A DNA stretch of 64,000 bases from Lineus longissimus (taxonomy: Eukaryota; Nemertea; Pilidiophora; Heteronemertea; Lineidae): the NCBI RefSeq assembly GCF_910592395.1, contig NC_088311.1:13768501-13832500 (forward strand), written 5' to 3'. The position numbers and the translations under genes are program-made. The stretch's first letter is position 1, and each line of letters begins with the position of its first letter. Shown here piece by piece: positions 50,103 to 61,372 of this stretch. Under the pieces are notes generated by a model, which ran no database searches, was not told where the DNA came from, and saw nothing but the letters and a program-made list of their open reading frames with translations.

Positions 50103-50742
50103 TGGACTCCAAATTCCAAAAATTTTGAATGTTGGTGTCTGATAACATCAGACAAACAAACCAGCACTGACAGAAGCTGACTAGACATGCATGTACTGGG
50201 TGTATCGACGGAACTTGAATAAATCTGCTTTTTCAAACAAAATCGTTTATTTCTGTCTCATAAGTCGGACATCTTATTCCTGGAGCGCCGTGACGTAATC
50301 ACGTGATACAATCATTGAATGAATCATCCCATTAGTGCTAAGCATCATTTCAACACTTCCTCATCTACAATTCCTCTCCTCTTGGCCAGATGACCTAAAA
50401 TTACCAAAAACAGATGGCCAAACAAAATCCTGGAAACTAATTCAGATATAGGTCCACTGTTGACCCTTTTAACCACCAGAACCCCTGATAGCTTACTCTC
50501 AACTCGAATCAATTCCCAAACTAATACAAATCAACACTGATCCCATAAAAGGTAAAATCAAGAACACCTTAATCCAGATTCTGCAAGAAACCCCTTCAGT
50601 ATACCTATGCATCCAATGATGATCCTGGCAAGGTTTTGAAAGAGTCCTGAGTATGTTACTTCTGAGCAAATATAGTCCAATCCTCACCACATTGCTAGCA
50701 CTAGCAGTAATAGTCCAAGAAGGCTTCATAAGAAAAGTCTAC
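50103..50742. other. Non-coding interval
   Basis: I see no supported coding or RNA feature. It separates two BEL/Pao fragments that overlap in domain content (both include integrase zinc segments), so they come from two elements. Confidence 0.4.
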
Positions 50743-51595
50743 TTAATTTTGAATCACAAAACACTTGGAAAATGCTCTCCTTGGTAGGTAAAACCTGTAT
50801 CTAGGAAGTGGCGCCATCTGTTGACTGCTTGATTTACTCTTTTTCAGTTTACACCTGTTGCAGATCAACTCCCAATCTCGAACAGCTTCCCTTGTCCTGA
50901 CAATCCAATACTTTTCTTTTATTCTTGCCATAGTCACTTCCCTTCCTACTGGATGTCCTATTGCCTCATGCTCTCTTTTGATGACTAGCCTGGACACTGC
51001 ATGTCTTCTTGGCAGGATTACTGGAAACCTCTGATCATCTGTGAGCCCATCCACGAACTCGAGCCTCGACTTGATAGATGTCTCTTTTGATCCTAGTATG
51101 GTGACAATGGCAAGCTACGGCTTGTTCTTAGCAATGGTTTTCCAGCTTTTAGGGCCTTCATCTCTGTTCCAAACTCATTTCTCTGAGCTTGTCTAACTAA
51201 GCAGTCTTCAGCCTCACGAAATTCCTCTCTTGTGAGTTCTGCTGTCCATGATTTGGCCCCATGGGGTAGAGGTTTCTTCAACAGCCATTTCAAAATCCTT
51301 CTGACAAATCCCAATCTCCTCACGAGTCGGTTCATGTCACTCCATCTGTGTGGATTCAAAGGAAAATCATCCTTCTGTTTCTTGGTAACGTCTCCACGTT
51401 GGCAATTGTTGGAGATTTATCTCTTACAGCTTCCTCCGTAGACAGTGCTACTGGTCTCTGCGGCCAACATGCTACTTCTTTTTGCAAGAACTCAGGTCCA
51501 TGCCACCAAGATTCCGACTTTGCTAGTGATTCGATTTTCATTCCTCTTACTAGCATATACCCATGGAGCGGGCAAAGTTGAAATGTAATATACAT
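50743..51595 (-). pseudogene. Second BEL/Pao fragment: RNase H end to integrase zinc domain
   Basis: Minus strand, 51595 downward: an open frame with LVRGMKIESLAKSESWWHGP and FLQKEVACWP (the R-G-x-x-x-x-x-L-x-x-S-x-x-W-W-x-G-P segment), then 51093-51359 (a helical spacer with AKSWTAELTREEFREAEDCL), then 50743-51054 with PVILPRRHAVSRLVIKREHE, GHPVGREVTMARIKEKYWIV and CNRCK, the integrase zinc domain. It is preserved better than the neighbouring fragment but lacks both ends. Confidence 0.85.
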
Positions 51596-52430
51596 TAGTT
51601 AAATGGGCACGATGATTGAACTACATTAAATATCTAACGTTACTGAAGTTTTATTAAAGGTTAAACACGAAATGAACTGCATTTAGGGACTTATTGCTGC
51701 TATCTACATGCAACCCCCAATAGATTGATTGGAGTACGCTATTTTGCACAATGCATTGAGACCAGTGACAGCAGGTCCTGTTCCAAATAAGGGCCTCACA
51801 TATTAGGCATATCACCTACCCACTCCCGTACCCAATGCCACTGTCGGACCAAAGCCAGGCGCATGGAGAGATGCAGAACGCAATTCAAACTGACAACATC
51901 AATCAGTAAAGAATAAATCAAAGAGCAAGCGCTGGCCACTGTACATATTTTGTCCATCCTGGCATAACTGTTTATTGATACCCTGACTGCATGTTCCGGT
52001 AGGCCACCCTGCATAATTTGCCTTATCACTCCGGTCAGTGTTTCTTGAATAGAACTAAAATAGAATAGGCTAATCATTAATCTCCCTGCTAATACCCTGC
52101 ACCATGGACCAGGTTGTATAGCACTACATACGTGCTGGAAGCTAATATTGATGTGGCAGGGAGAATATGCGTGAAGTTTGTGTATGCTTTTGAGAATGAG
52201 CGGAGCTCTCCAGTCGACGTGCTCTCTGAAAAGTTGTTATTTATTCCAAAACCACCAAGATATTCGACGTATGACACCCTCAGTGACACTCTTACTTATG
52301 ATCCACACCTACGAAGCCAAAATTTGCAAGAATTCGACGCATTTCCGAGGCCCAATTTTGAAACAAAAATCGCCTCCTATTTAGCGGCCACAACGCGCAT
52401 TATAGTATAGATGTCTCTTATTAATGATCC
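51596..52430. other. Non-coding interval
   Basis: No recognisable gene. Open frames at 52114-52410 (+) and 51796-52077 (-) have no domain I can identify and weak support. I treat them as chance. Confidence 0.4.
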
Positions 52431-53497
52431 GTTTTCAATAAAAGTTTTATGGTAGGTATTCCTAGCAAGGATACATCACATATCATGTGGGTTTTGATTT
52501 GACCTACTTTTCAAGGTCACAGAGGTCAAATAGCGTAAATTGGCCGTTAGGATGTAACTATGGCACGTTTCTAAACTGCAATGACTAATAATCCCAAATT
52601 TGGTAGACATGTACCCCTTAGTCAAGTGATCTTAGGGACCGAAGTTCGGTCCAATATGATTCACAACCTGACCACCAGGGGGCAAAATCCAAAAACCGTA
52701 AAAATGTGATTATTCCTTAACTTCTTGCCCGATTGCCATCAATTTGATATCATGGGTACATCTAACCACCATACAGTATATGGCGCTCAGGTTTTTAATT
52801 TGACCTACTTTTCAAGGTCACAGAGGTCAAATGGCATAAATTGGTCGTCTTTTTGGCTCATCTGCGAGCCTTAACCATCACGCAGTGTCCGTTGTCGTCC
52901 GTCGTCGTCGTCGTTAGACATGGGTGGCACGTTTTGAACTCTAACTTGGTACACATGTACCCCTAGGTGACCACTACTCAGAGACCGAATCGCGGCCTCA
53001 TATGATACACGGTTTTGCCACCAGGGGGCCAGAGGTCAAAAATGGAAAAGTTGTGTTTTGTCCCCTATTACCGGTCCGAAAAATTTGAAAAAAATATGGT
53101 AGGTACTTCTACCAATGGGACATCACATATCTTCCGGGTTTTTGATTTGACCTACTTTTGAAGGTCAGAGAGGTTAAAGTTTGTCTGCAGCAACGCCGTT
53201 AGTCGGTGGTGGCACGTTTCGTAACCACTTTAGCCAGATATCTGAAGCTTGGTACAAATGTACATTTGGTGACCCCTACTCAGAGACCGAATATTGGCGT
53301 AATACAATTCACGGTTTGGCCAATAGGAGGCTAAACGTTAAAAGTGACAATATGCGATTACTTGCCTAATACTGGTCCGAAACATCTGAAAAAAAATATG
53401 ATAGGTACTTCTTGCAGTGTTACATCATATATCCTTTGCGGTTTTTAGCTCACCTCTTAGCAGAGGTGAGCTTATCCCATACCGTGGCGTCCGTCGT

Positions 53498-53541
<44 letters not shown>

Positions 53542-54592
53542 CGTCGTCGTCCGTCGTCCGTTAGCAGGGCACGTTTCGTAACTGTTAGAGCTATTGAGTT
53601 GAAACTTGGTACACATGTACCCTTATGTAATGACACCTTGGAGACCAAGTTTCGGTCCGATTCGTTTCATGGTTTGGCCACCAGGGGGCCAAACGTTAAA
53701 AGTGAAAATATGCAATATCTCCCTTAATAGTAGTCGGGAAATTTTGAAAAAAATATGGTAGGTACTTCTAGCAAAGGTGCATCATATATCCTCCAGGTTT
53801 TTGATTTGACCTCCTTTTCAAGGTCACAGAGGTCAAATGGTGTAAATTGGCCGTTAGGATGTAACGATGGCACGTTTCTAAACTGCAATGACTATTGATA
53901 CCAAATTTGGTACACATTTACCCCTTAGTCAGGTGATCTCAGGGACCGAAGTTTGGTCCAATATGATTCACCACTTGACCACCAGGGGGCAAAATCCAAA
54001 AACCTTAAAAATGTGATTATTCCTTAACTTCTTGCCCGATTGCCACCAATTTGATATCATGGGTACATCTAACCACCATACAGTATATGTCACACAGGTT
54101 TTTAATTTGACCTTCTTGTCAAGGTCACAGAGGTCAAATGGCGTAAATTCGCCGTCAGGCCGTAACTATGGCACGTTTCTTAACTGCAATGACTATTGAT
54201 CACAAATTAAGTACACAATGTACCCCTTGGTCAGGTGATCTCAGGTACCGAAGTTTGGTGCAATCTGATTTGCCGTTTGGCCTCCAGGGAGGGGGCCAAA
54301 TCCTAAATTCTTCAAAATGCCATTATTCCTAGTAATGACTTGCCCGATTGGCACCAATTTTATATCATAGGTACATCTAATTCTAACAACCATTCAATGT
54401 GTCACCCGGGTCTTCTTTGATTTGACCTACTTTTCAAGGTCACAGAGGTCGAATGTACTGTAAATTGGCTATTTTGGGGAAATTGTAATTGCTTGGACCT
54501 ACATCAAACCTAACACTACATGACACAATACCATGCTCTTTATCCATCTTTCCTCCACATGAGGTGAGCACAATGGCCCTGGCCATTTCATT
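52430..54592 (+). repeat. Tandem array of roughly 300-bp repeat units
   Basis: Units start near GGCACGTTTC at 52562, 52929, 53210, 53569, 53871 and 54171 and share CTTGGTACACATGTACCC, GGTTTGGCCACCAGGGGGCC, ATGGTAGGTAC and TTTCAAGGTCACAGAGGTCA. Spacing is about 280-370 bases. The stretch 53447-54592 is bounded by the same hairpin and AGGTGAGCACAATGGCC terminus as 40440-43134. No coding capacity. Partial units occur at 40540-40830 and 63640-64000. Confidence 0.8.
53486..53565 (+). repeat. GTC triplet microsatellite
   Basis: An interrupted GTC/CCGTC run follows the hairpin at 53447-53470. The minus strand reads as poly-Asp, which explains the spurious frame there. The same hairpin-then-GTC order is at 40480-40541 and 63595-63620. 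Confidence 0.9.
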
Positions 54593-55552
54593 CTTACAGG
54601 TGGTTTCGAAAACGACATGTCTCGATTAAATGTCCAGTTGTTACCCTCGTAACATTGGTTGTCACAACACCCTTCATTCAATGTTAACAAAACGCACTTG
54701 ACCAGTGTACGCCCACATATCCAACGCTTTGAACCTGTTTGCAATATGCCTCACCCTGTCATTCCTACTAATAATATGGACATTTTGTTCACATAATTGT
54801 TGAAAAAAACGTTTACTTAATATTATGATATTTGTTAAACCAATGTGAAAGTAAATATAGTCCTCGGTTTTAAAAGGTCTACCCTACTATTCGATGAATA
54901 TTCATGTCTCCAGCGAGGTTAGAGTATCGTGGACTTGAAACAGCAGTGACACGTTGTAGAAGAGTAAAGCACTTAAACCTATCTTGTATCTTGGAGTCGG
55001 GCAGAAGACAACTTGTGATTGTCAAAATCAGTCTCAAAGACTTTTCGCACCCATTTGAATGAGAGTCGTAATCAATTTTAAAGCTTGTCACAACCACTTT
55101 AATATTAGGACCTAACTGCTTGGTGTTGAGAATATTGATTGGCCTGCTTGTAGATGGGAGGAGAAGCCAATCATACAGATTTTCCATCATGCTGATGCTG
55201 CAACTACACAAGAAGTAAATTAAGCATGTTATGATGACAGTCACAGCACAAAGAGTTATCAGGACAGCCAAGAAAACTATCAGCAGAACACTACAGAAGA
55301 TAATCTTGTCTTTGAAGCCCAAACCGTCCTAGACATTGTGCAATATTCCTTTTTGATGAGGTGATGTTCTAGAATACTGATTAGGCCTACATGTATATGA
55401 AGACTTGTCCAATAGCCCATCCTGCCGTCCCATCCCTCCTTTCATGAGACCACCATTGCCCAAATTTAATGACAAAATGATCCAAAGAAGAAACTTAACA
55501 TTAAAGATAACTAATCCTCTCTTCTGCATCTTGAAACTCTTTAACAGTGAAA
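54593..55552. other. Interval with one doubtful membrane-type frame
   Basis: The only notable frame is 54879-55322 on the minus strand (147 codons) with a strongly hydrophobic start (CSVLLIVFLAVLITLCAVTV and on). It starts at the non-standard CTG or a nearby codon, has no recognised domain and no neighbours in support. I leave it unassigned. Confidence 0.3.
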
Positions 55553-55932
55553 CACTACGTATCCTAAGTGAACACCCATGAGCGCTCCCTTCATGCTTCA
55601 TTCAGTTTGGGGCGGAATATTCTTCCGACATGACTGGAGCATTCACAGGTGTCACCTGTTCCCGAGGGTGGGCGGGTGGGAGTGTTGAAAAATGGGTTAT
55701 CATTCTTTGGTGTTTTGCCATACGGGGAGAGATGCCCTTACCCAAGAATGGTGCAGTCTTCAGTTTCAACCTAACCAAGTTTTGGCCTCCTGCTTCCTCA
55801 CGAAAGAATGACTGGACTACGAGAATTACGCAGGAAGCGCCGTCTGGTGTTAACTTAGGATAACTACGTATCCTAAGTGAACACCCATGAGCGCTCCCTT
55901 CATGCTTCATTCAGTTTGGGGCGGAATATTCT
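55553..55932 (-). repeat. 3' split direct repeats (B2, A2, B1)
   Basis: B copies at 55553-55622 and 55863-55932 are identical (ACTACGTATCCTAAGTGAAC onward to GGCGGAATATTCT). A2 at 55793-55862 matches A1 at 63059-63128 with two or three differences. Where A2 meets B1 the sequence forms an inverted repeat, GGTGTTAACTTAGGATA, ACTACG, TATCCTAAGTGAACACC, at about 55846-55885. Confidence 0.85.
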
Positions 55933-56572
55933 ATCCTTCCTTCCACAAGCAGCTAGATGTTGGTCCCTTTGTATTAGCATTGAGAGTAAGTTTCCGTCTA
56001 CCCCGAACTAAGTACCCCATCATGAGGAAAATTTCTCTCAATTCTAAGACGAAAGAAAAGACAGCGAGATGATTTTTTCATAGTGGTTTTTATTTCAAAT
56101 TGACTGAATGAATTAATATAATGGTGCGTAATACGATACAACTGATTTCAAGCTTACCGGTACACAGAATATTCAAACTAAACTAACACAGATCAAATTT
56201 AGACCATCATGCTGCGAGGCCTTTACTCCAACTTATACATGTATATGGTTGTTGAACGTCCTGGTGATTAGTTTTATTTTTATTTTTATCTTTTATTTTT
56301 TATTTTCTTTGCTTCTTTGCACGAGTGCTAGTTAGTGAAGACTTTTAGAATTGGGGTGCTAGTTCTACAACCCTAGTGTTGCTGCGACATGTCCAGTCCC
56401 CGAGGACGTTTGAGGACCTAACTCTCGAGATCTTTATATTTTTGGATTATTCTATACTTTTCAGCCAGTTGTGAAATATGACGGCAAAGGTGCGTAGGCC
56501 TGAAGATGAACATTGGAAGATGAATAGCTTTTTCCTAAGTTTCACTCAAACAGATGCCATGAAATTTATTGT
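55933..56572 (-). other. 3' untranslated region of the second DIRS element
   Basis: No frame of note. Contains a T/A-rich stretch at about 56270-56310. It lies between the recombinase stop and the terminal repeats. Confidence 0.5.
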
Positions 56573-57655
56573 CTAGCTATCCAGTCTGAATGCTGACTGA
56601 AGACAGTTAAAGTCCACAAATTCATTATTTTGGCCTTGGTTAATGCTGGACATGGCCTTGGCAAGGTCGTTTTCCTGGTCGACCTGTTTGCTGCGCGTGT
56701 AGTGGTTTACCGAAGAGTCTGAGAACCATCCAACGTGACGTTTTATTTGTTGGTTTGCTGAGGGGTCTGGTCTAGGTAATGCCCTCAAGGAGATGGCACA
56801 GCCTGCCCTAATGCTGTGTGGTGTTTCGCCTTCGTCCAAGTTCAGAGTAGACAGGTAGTGTTTTAACCTGTCGTATATCGCCTCGTATGATAGGGGTTTG
56901 TCTTCAACTTCTCCTAATTGGTTTATTGGTCTGAAGAGGTAACCATGGGAGAGGTTTATGTTCAGAGATTGAGTCAGTTCAAAATACTTTTCCAATGCTG
57001 CCACCGGGCATATCATTTCATCTTTGCAGCGAAAGAAGGAGAAGACGTTTGTTTTGTCTAGACGGAATGTTTTTCCCCAGGTGTGTTTTATCATATAGCC
57101 CGATTTAGAAGGGAGGGACTTTACCTCTTGCGAGAGCATAATGCCAGCATCATGGGCCCGATCTCCGCCAAAAAACATCATTTTAAATATCGCTTGGTCT
57201 CGTGCCAAGATATATTTTGAAGTCGGTTTTTGTTGAGTATCTGACAGACGTCTGTCGATATACATGGAGATCAGAGCCAGCTTTTTTATAAAGAGCGGCA
57301 CCGCCTGTTTTGGGCAGGAGTGTGCGATGCTCTGTTCGTTCTTTATTTGTTTCAGGAAATCAGCGACCTCCTGTGAGTTTGCTGGGTTACCGTTTTTTTC
57401 AAAAATATCCCAAGGTTTCTCACGACCCAATTCCTTTTGGAAAATTCGTTTTAGTTGGGAAATTTTCCCCGCTACTGTCCCGAATGCTAATCTCCTGGGA
57501 CATTTACAGCTAGGATTTTTTGCCGTGATTTCCGGGCAAGAAGTGCTATGCACTATGGTTTTCCCGTTGTTGTCTTTCCACGCGAGATAAAGGCATATAT
57601 CATATGGGGTGCAGCTTTTTATATCCTTGCCAATTTGTTTAACGAAGAAGTCCAA
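56573..57655 (-). CDS. Tyrosine recombinase of the second DIRS-like element
   Basis: The 360-codon frame is intact. Catalytic residues are visible in order: Arg166 (GGDRAHDAG), His280 and Arg283 (HSIRAG), His307/Trp310 (RHVGWFSDS) and the nucleophile Tyr319 (VNHYTR). The N-terminal 150 residues form the usual helical DNA-binding domain and include a Cys-rich stretch (CPEITAKNPSCKCP). It would integrate circular element DNA at a short core site, probably that held in the terminal repeats. The start is taken as the first ATG; a longer N-terminus is possible. Confidence 0.9.
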   Translation of the reverse strand: MDFFVKQIGKDIKSCTPYDICLYLAWKDNNGKTIVHSTSCPEITAKNPSCKCPRRLAFGTVAGKISQLKRIFQKELGREKPWDIFEKNGNPANSQEVADFLKQIKNEQSIAHSCPKQAVPLFIKKLALISMYIDRRLSDTQQKPTSKYILARDQAIFKMMFFGGDRAHDAGIMLSQEVKSLPSKSGYMIKHTWGKTFRLDKTNVFSFFRCKDEMICPVAALEKYFELTQSLNINLSHGYLFRPINQLGEVEDKPLSYEAIYDRLKHYLSTLNLDEGETPHSIRAGCAISLRALPRPDPSANQQIKRHVGWFSDSSVNHYTRSKQVDQENDLAKAMSSINQGQNNEFVDFNCLQSAFRLDS

Positions 57656-57816
57656 GTCTTGAAAAAGCTTACATTTGTTTCTCTGATATGCTGTGGCCTG
57701 AAAACTGCGTTTTATCGATTGTACCCTTTCGTGCAGCCTTGACAGATTAATTTCAGCACTGGCTTTCTGGAACTGAATTTTGAGAAAGAAGTTTACATTT
57801 CACTTTTTATTTCGCT

Positions 57817-58380
57817 TTAAGTAAGTTGAAACCTTGCCAAATAAAGGTTGTGTGTTATAGTGCTGGAAATGAAACCGTTTTGGGATGGGGCAAGGATACA
57901 TTCTTCACCTTTGTGAGCCAGTACGGATAATTCTGCATTTCTTTCAAGGTTAGGCCACCATGGCGGTAGGGGTGAGATATGTGGTATGACCAGAGAGAGT
58001 CTGATTGGCCTTTGGCATTCTTCTAGAATGAACTTTATTAGTGGGCCGGCCATTGCGTGTGGGGGAAAACAGTAGTAGTTTTCTTTTGGATCCAGAATTT
58101 GGGCAAAACAGTTCACTCCCGCGCTGCCTGGTAGAGGAAACGGAGTGTAATGTGGCAGGGCTTCGCCCTTGTTGTCTAATTGTACATTTGAATCGAGGGA
58201 CATTAGGTCAAAGGTGTGTGGTCCGTATCTGTTTTGTACTATTTTCCATTGATGTGGAGACAACATGGAATCGAGTTTGGACAGCTTGCGTGAGGGAGTG
58301 TCGGCCGGGTTTTTGTTTGATTGTACGAAAAGAAGTTTTAGGTCGCAGTTTGTTGATACCGTGATTTCAAATATTTTCTT
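57817..58380 (-). pseudogene. DIRS C-terminal polyprotein domain after RNase H
   Basis: The frame 57817-58266 reads RYGPHTFDLMSLDSNVQ, HYTPFPLPGSAGVNCFAQ, ENYYCFPPHAMAGPLIKF and PHISPLPPWWPNL. This R-(Y/F)-G-P-H-(T/S)-x-D-x-M-A-x-x-x-N and P-L-P-x-W-W-P pattern follows RNase H in PAT-type DIRS elements. The preceding stretch to 58380 continues it in another frame. Its biochemical role is not known to me. Confidence 0.75.
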
Positions 58381-58392
58381 TTAGTAACCTGT

Positions 58393-59178
58393 TTAGTTTA
58401 TGTCTTTTGCACCTTCGTGCTCCCATGCTTTCAGGAGCGCCATGTTGTCCACGTATGCATCTACCCTTTTGTCTTTTAATTGATTTGAAACTGAGATCAA
58501 CGTATTGAGAAGGGCTTCAGCTTCTTTGAGGTGAATGGGTCTGCTGTCTTCTTTGGGAAAGAAGTCGCCAATTTTCATCTCGCAAATGACGCCACCCCAT
58601 GCGAATTTTGAAGCGTCTGAGGCAAGAGTGATTGAAAAGTGTCGCTCTTTTCTCCAGGGAAGCAGACGAACATTTTCCTCAAATATAAACTTCCACGCTT
58701 CGATCTCTTCTCTCAGTTTGCCCGATATCGGGATTGGTCTTGAAGATTTGCCTGCCACAGAGATGGCGACAGCCATTTCTCTGATGAATAGTTTTGCGCC
58801 TGGAATGCATAGCTGGAAAGATATGCATTTCCCCATAAACCTTTGTATGATCTTAATGTGGACCGTGGACTGAGCGAGCAATGTGTTCATGAGGTTTTTG
58901 AAGGATTCTAATTTTGCGGTCGGAATTGAGAAATGCATTTCCACCGAATGAAGCAGAAAGCCAAGATGTTTTAGCACTTGAGTAGGAACCCAGATTATTT
59001 TATAAAAGGCGGAAGTATATCCTAGCAACGAGAGGGTGGCGGTGGATGTGTATAAGGATATACCCGTGCTATTGAATTGGGATGGGGATTTTGTTACTTG
59101 CGAAGGGCCAAGGAATCTGTCGTCTAAGTACTGAAACGTAGTTATGCCCCTAGTCCTTAAATATTCTGTAGCCTGCAT
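58393..59178 (-). pseudogene. DIRS reverse transcriptase palm and RNase H
   Basis: The 261-codon frame opens with FQYLDDRFLG, the Y-L-D-D catalytic box, then a thumb region (TQVLKHLGFLLHS). RNase H follows with ITLASDASKFAWGG (Asp), PIHLKEAEALLNTLISV (Glu) and VDAYVDNMALLKAWEHEG (Asp). All residues are in place. It overlaps the upstream RT frame by a short stretch, so a shift lies near 59150-59178. Confidence 0.85.
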
Positions 59179-59991
59179 GCCTGTGGTTTGGTAGATATAT
59201 GGACTCAGTTTGAATCCAAAAGGAAGGGTTGTGTGAATGAAATACCAGCCACCCCATTCTATTCCGAAATAGGTTTGGGAGTTTTCTGATAATGAAATGC
59301 CGTCGTAGGCGGATTTTTTGGTCTGTACTTGCCTTGAAATCTCCCTTGGAGATTTGTTTCTGAATAATGGGAAGTGTTTCTAAGTTGAAGCTAATTGGGG
59401 TTATGAATAAGTTAAGAAATCTCTCATCGTGACACAGCCTGTTTTTGTTGGTTTGTGGAACCATAATCAAGGGCATTACTAAATGTGGTGGATTTACTTC
59501 TCCAACTTTCCCCAACAGTCTTAACGACCCATTCTTCAATTTTTCAGTAATTTGTTGAGTGATTTCGGCCTTGAATGATTCACAGGATTTGTGATTGTTG
59601 AAGATTTCTGGAGGAGGAGTGTCAGGATTATAAGACTTCCCTTTGAAGTTTCCTTTGAAGTGTTTAAAGTATTTCGTTATGTCTACACCGTTGTTTATCC
59701 AATCCATCACGAGTTTGGACGAGTCATTATCAACTGAGTCAGTAACAAATTTCCAATTTTCTTTTTGAGAGTGCAACATGCCAGCAACAAAACTATTTGG
59801 ATCTCTGAGAGGAAAAGCTTGTAGCAGTGTTTCCCAGTTGCTTTCTGTGAGGTCTTCGTTTTCAATTGGTAGTTTTTTCTCGGGTGGAGTGGGGAGGGGG
59901 TGTCCCCTGCAATTTTTCCATGTCACTTCGTTTTTCTGTGCTGATGCTTTTATGGGGTCGAAATCGGGGTTGGTTTCCCATTCGGGGATTA
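59150..59991 (-). pseudogene. DIRS reverse transcriptase N-terminal part
   Basis: The frame has no early ATG: it is open upstream to an apparent splice acceptor (T-rich, then AG) at about 59992, beginning VIPEWETNPDFDP. It has the fingers region (RLLGKVGEVNPPHLVMPLIM, then NKNRLCHDERFLNLF). The first catalytic Asp region (normally D-x-K-S-A-Y) is degraded (FKASTDQKI). It feeds into the Y-L-D-D frame after a shift. Confidence 0.75.
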
Positions 59992-60375
59992 CCTAAAAAA
60001 AAACAACCAAAAAAGAAAAAATTGTTATTATTATTATCATTATTATTATTATTATTATTTTATTTTATTTTATTTTATTTTTTTCTTTTTGCAGGGGACA
60101 CCCCTTACCCCACTCCCGCGAAGCGTGTGCTTCTGGAGCTTAGGAGCTCCTGGAAGTGAGATTCGGAGAGTCCTTGATTATTCTGGGAAGGACCTTTGAA
60201 CTATTTTTATTTATCTATTTATTTATTTATTTTTTTTTTCTCTAGTGTCTCAGAGGGAAGGTTCTAATTTCCCCATTAGTTTCTTGTTTAAGAATTTTAT
60301 CTTTCTTTCAATTTTTCATGATCGGTTATTTTTCCTCAGAATTTGCCGATAAAGCCGCGATTTTTGGGCATTTAT
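59992..60375 (-). other. Probable intron between gag and RT, with inverted repeat
   Basis: Low-complexity TTA and TTTTA runs (60020-60085) lie between two inverted copies of GGTGTCCCCTGCAA (59899-59913 and 60093-60107). The stretch also contains the end of the gag zinc-knuckle frame (about 60340-60400). No independent gene. Confidence 0.5.
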
Positions 60376-61321
60376 TCAGGAAGTGTTCCGTGGATTTACA
60401 GACATAGCATTGCCTTGGCCTTGGGTTTCCTCGACTAATACTTCCCCTATAGAAATTGTTCTACCCCTGTTTTGGAAGCCTCTCCCCCACGTTGGACCAT
60501 TAAAATTGTTGCCATAGTGTGGTGGAGGGGCCCACCATCTTTGAGGTTGCCAGTAGTTGTTCGGGCTTGAAGGGTTAGAATTATTTGTGAATTCATTATT
60601 TGAATCTTGATTTGAGACTACATTTGTTGAGGGCGAGGACACTTTTTTGCTGATTTTCAACCAACTGTCAACGCTGGCATTTATTTTCTTAGCTACATCC
60701 GTACCAATCAATTTTATGACTAGCCCATGCAACGGGACTTTCATGTTGTCTTTAGCTCTGACGGCCTTGAGGGCCATTTTAAAGTGTTCTTTCTCGGCAT
60801 GATTGTGAATCACCGCAGTGTCGTATAGCACTTCCAATGCTGCTATAAGGGCCGAGTTAGTGGTGGTGATCCTGTCGGCTAATGCTCTCACCTGTGCTAG
60901 AGCCGTGTCCACTGTAACCTTTCCGGAGGTTTCCTTCCACGTTTTCATTTGTTGCTCTAAAACAGCAAGTCGTTTTATGCTTGTGGCATCCGCACTTTCC
61001 TCTGTTTCAGCCTGAAATTAATATGAGCAAGTGAATCCACATGCCTAGGACGATTTTACCTAACGTTTAGTGGTTTAACATTCTGATTGTTACTTTGAGT
61101 ATGATGGTGTAGAGTTGTTGGCCGAAATTTGTTTCATGGGAGTAGAATTGACCCGGCTTATGTTCTTTCAGCTTCCATTTATAAATGCCGACAAGAATTC
61201 AGTCTAAAGCTTGAATGGGCTGTCCCTGATCTGCAAGCGTTGTACGATTCCTATTAACCACCATCATCCCATTGAGCATTTATGGACTTGCAAGTCTGTT
61301 TTAACTGAGCCCGCTTGACGC

Positions 61322-61372
<51 letters not shown>

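Noticed and set aside
53425-53616. Minus-strand frame with a run of 14 Asp residues
   Set aside because: It is the complement of the GTC triplet microsatellite; there is no other coding support.
54879-55322. A host membrane protein gene
   Set aside because: A hydrophobic run in a single frame without a standard start, introns or recognised domain is not enough.
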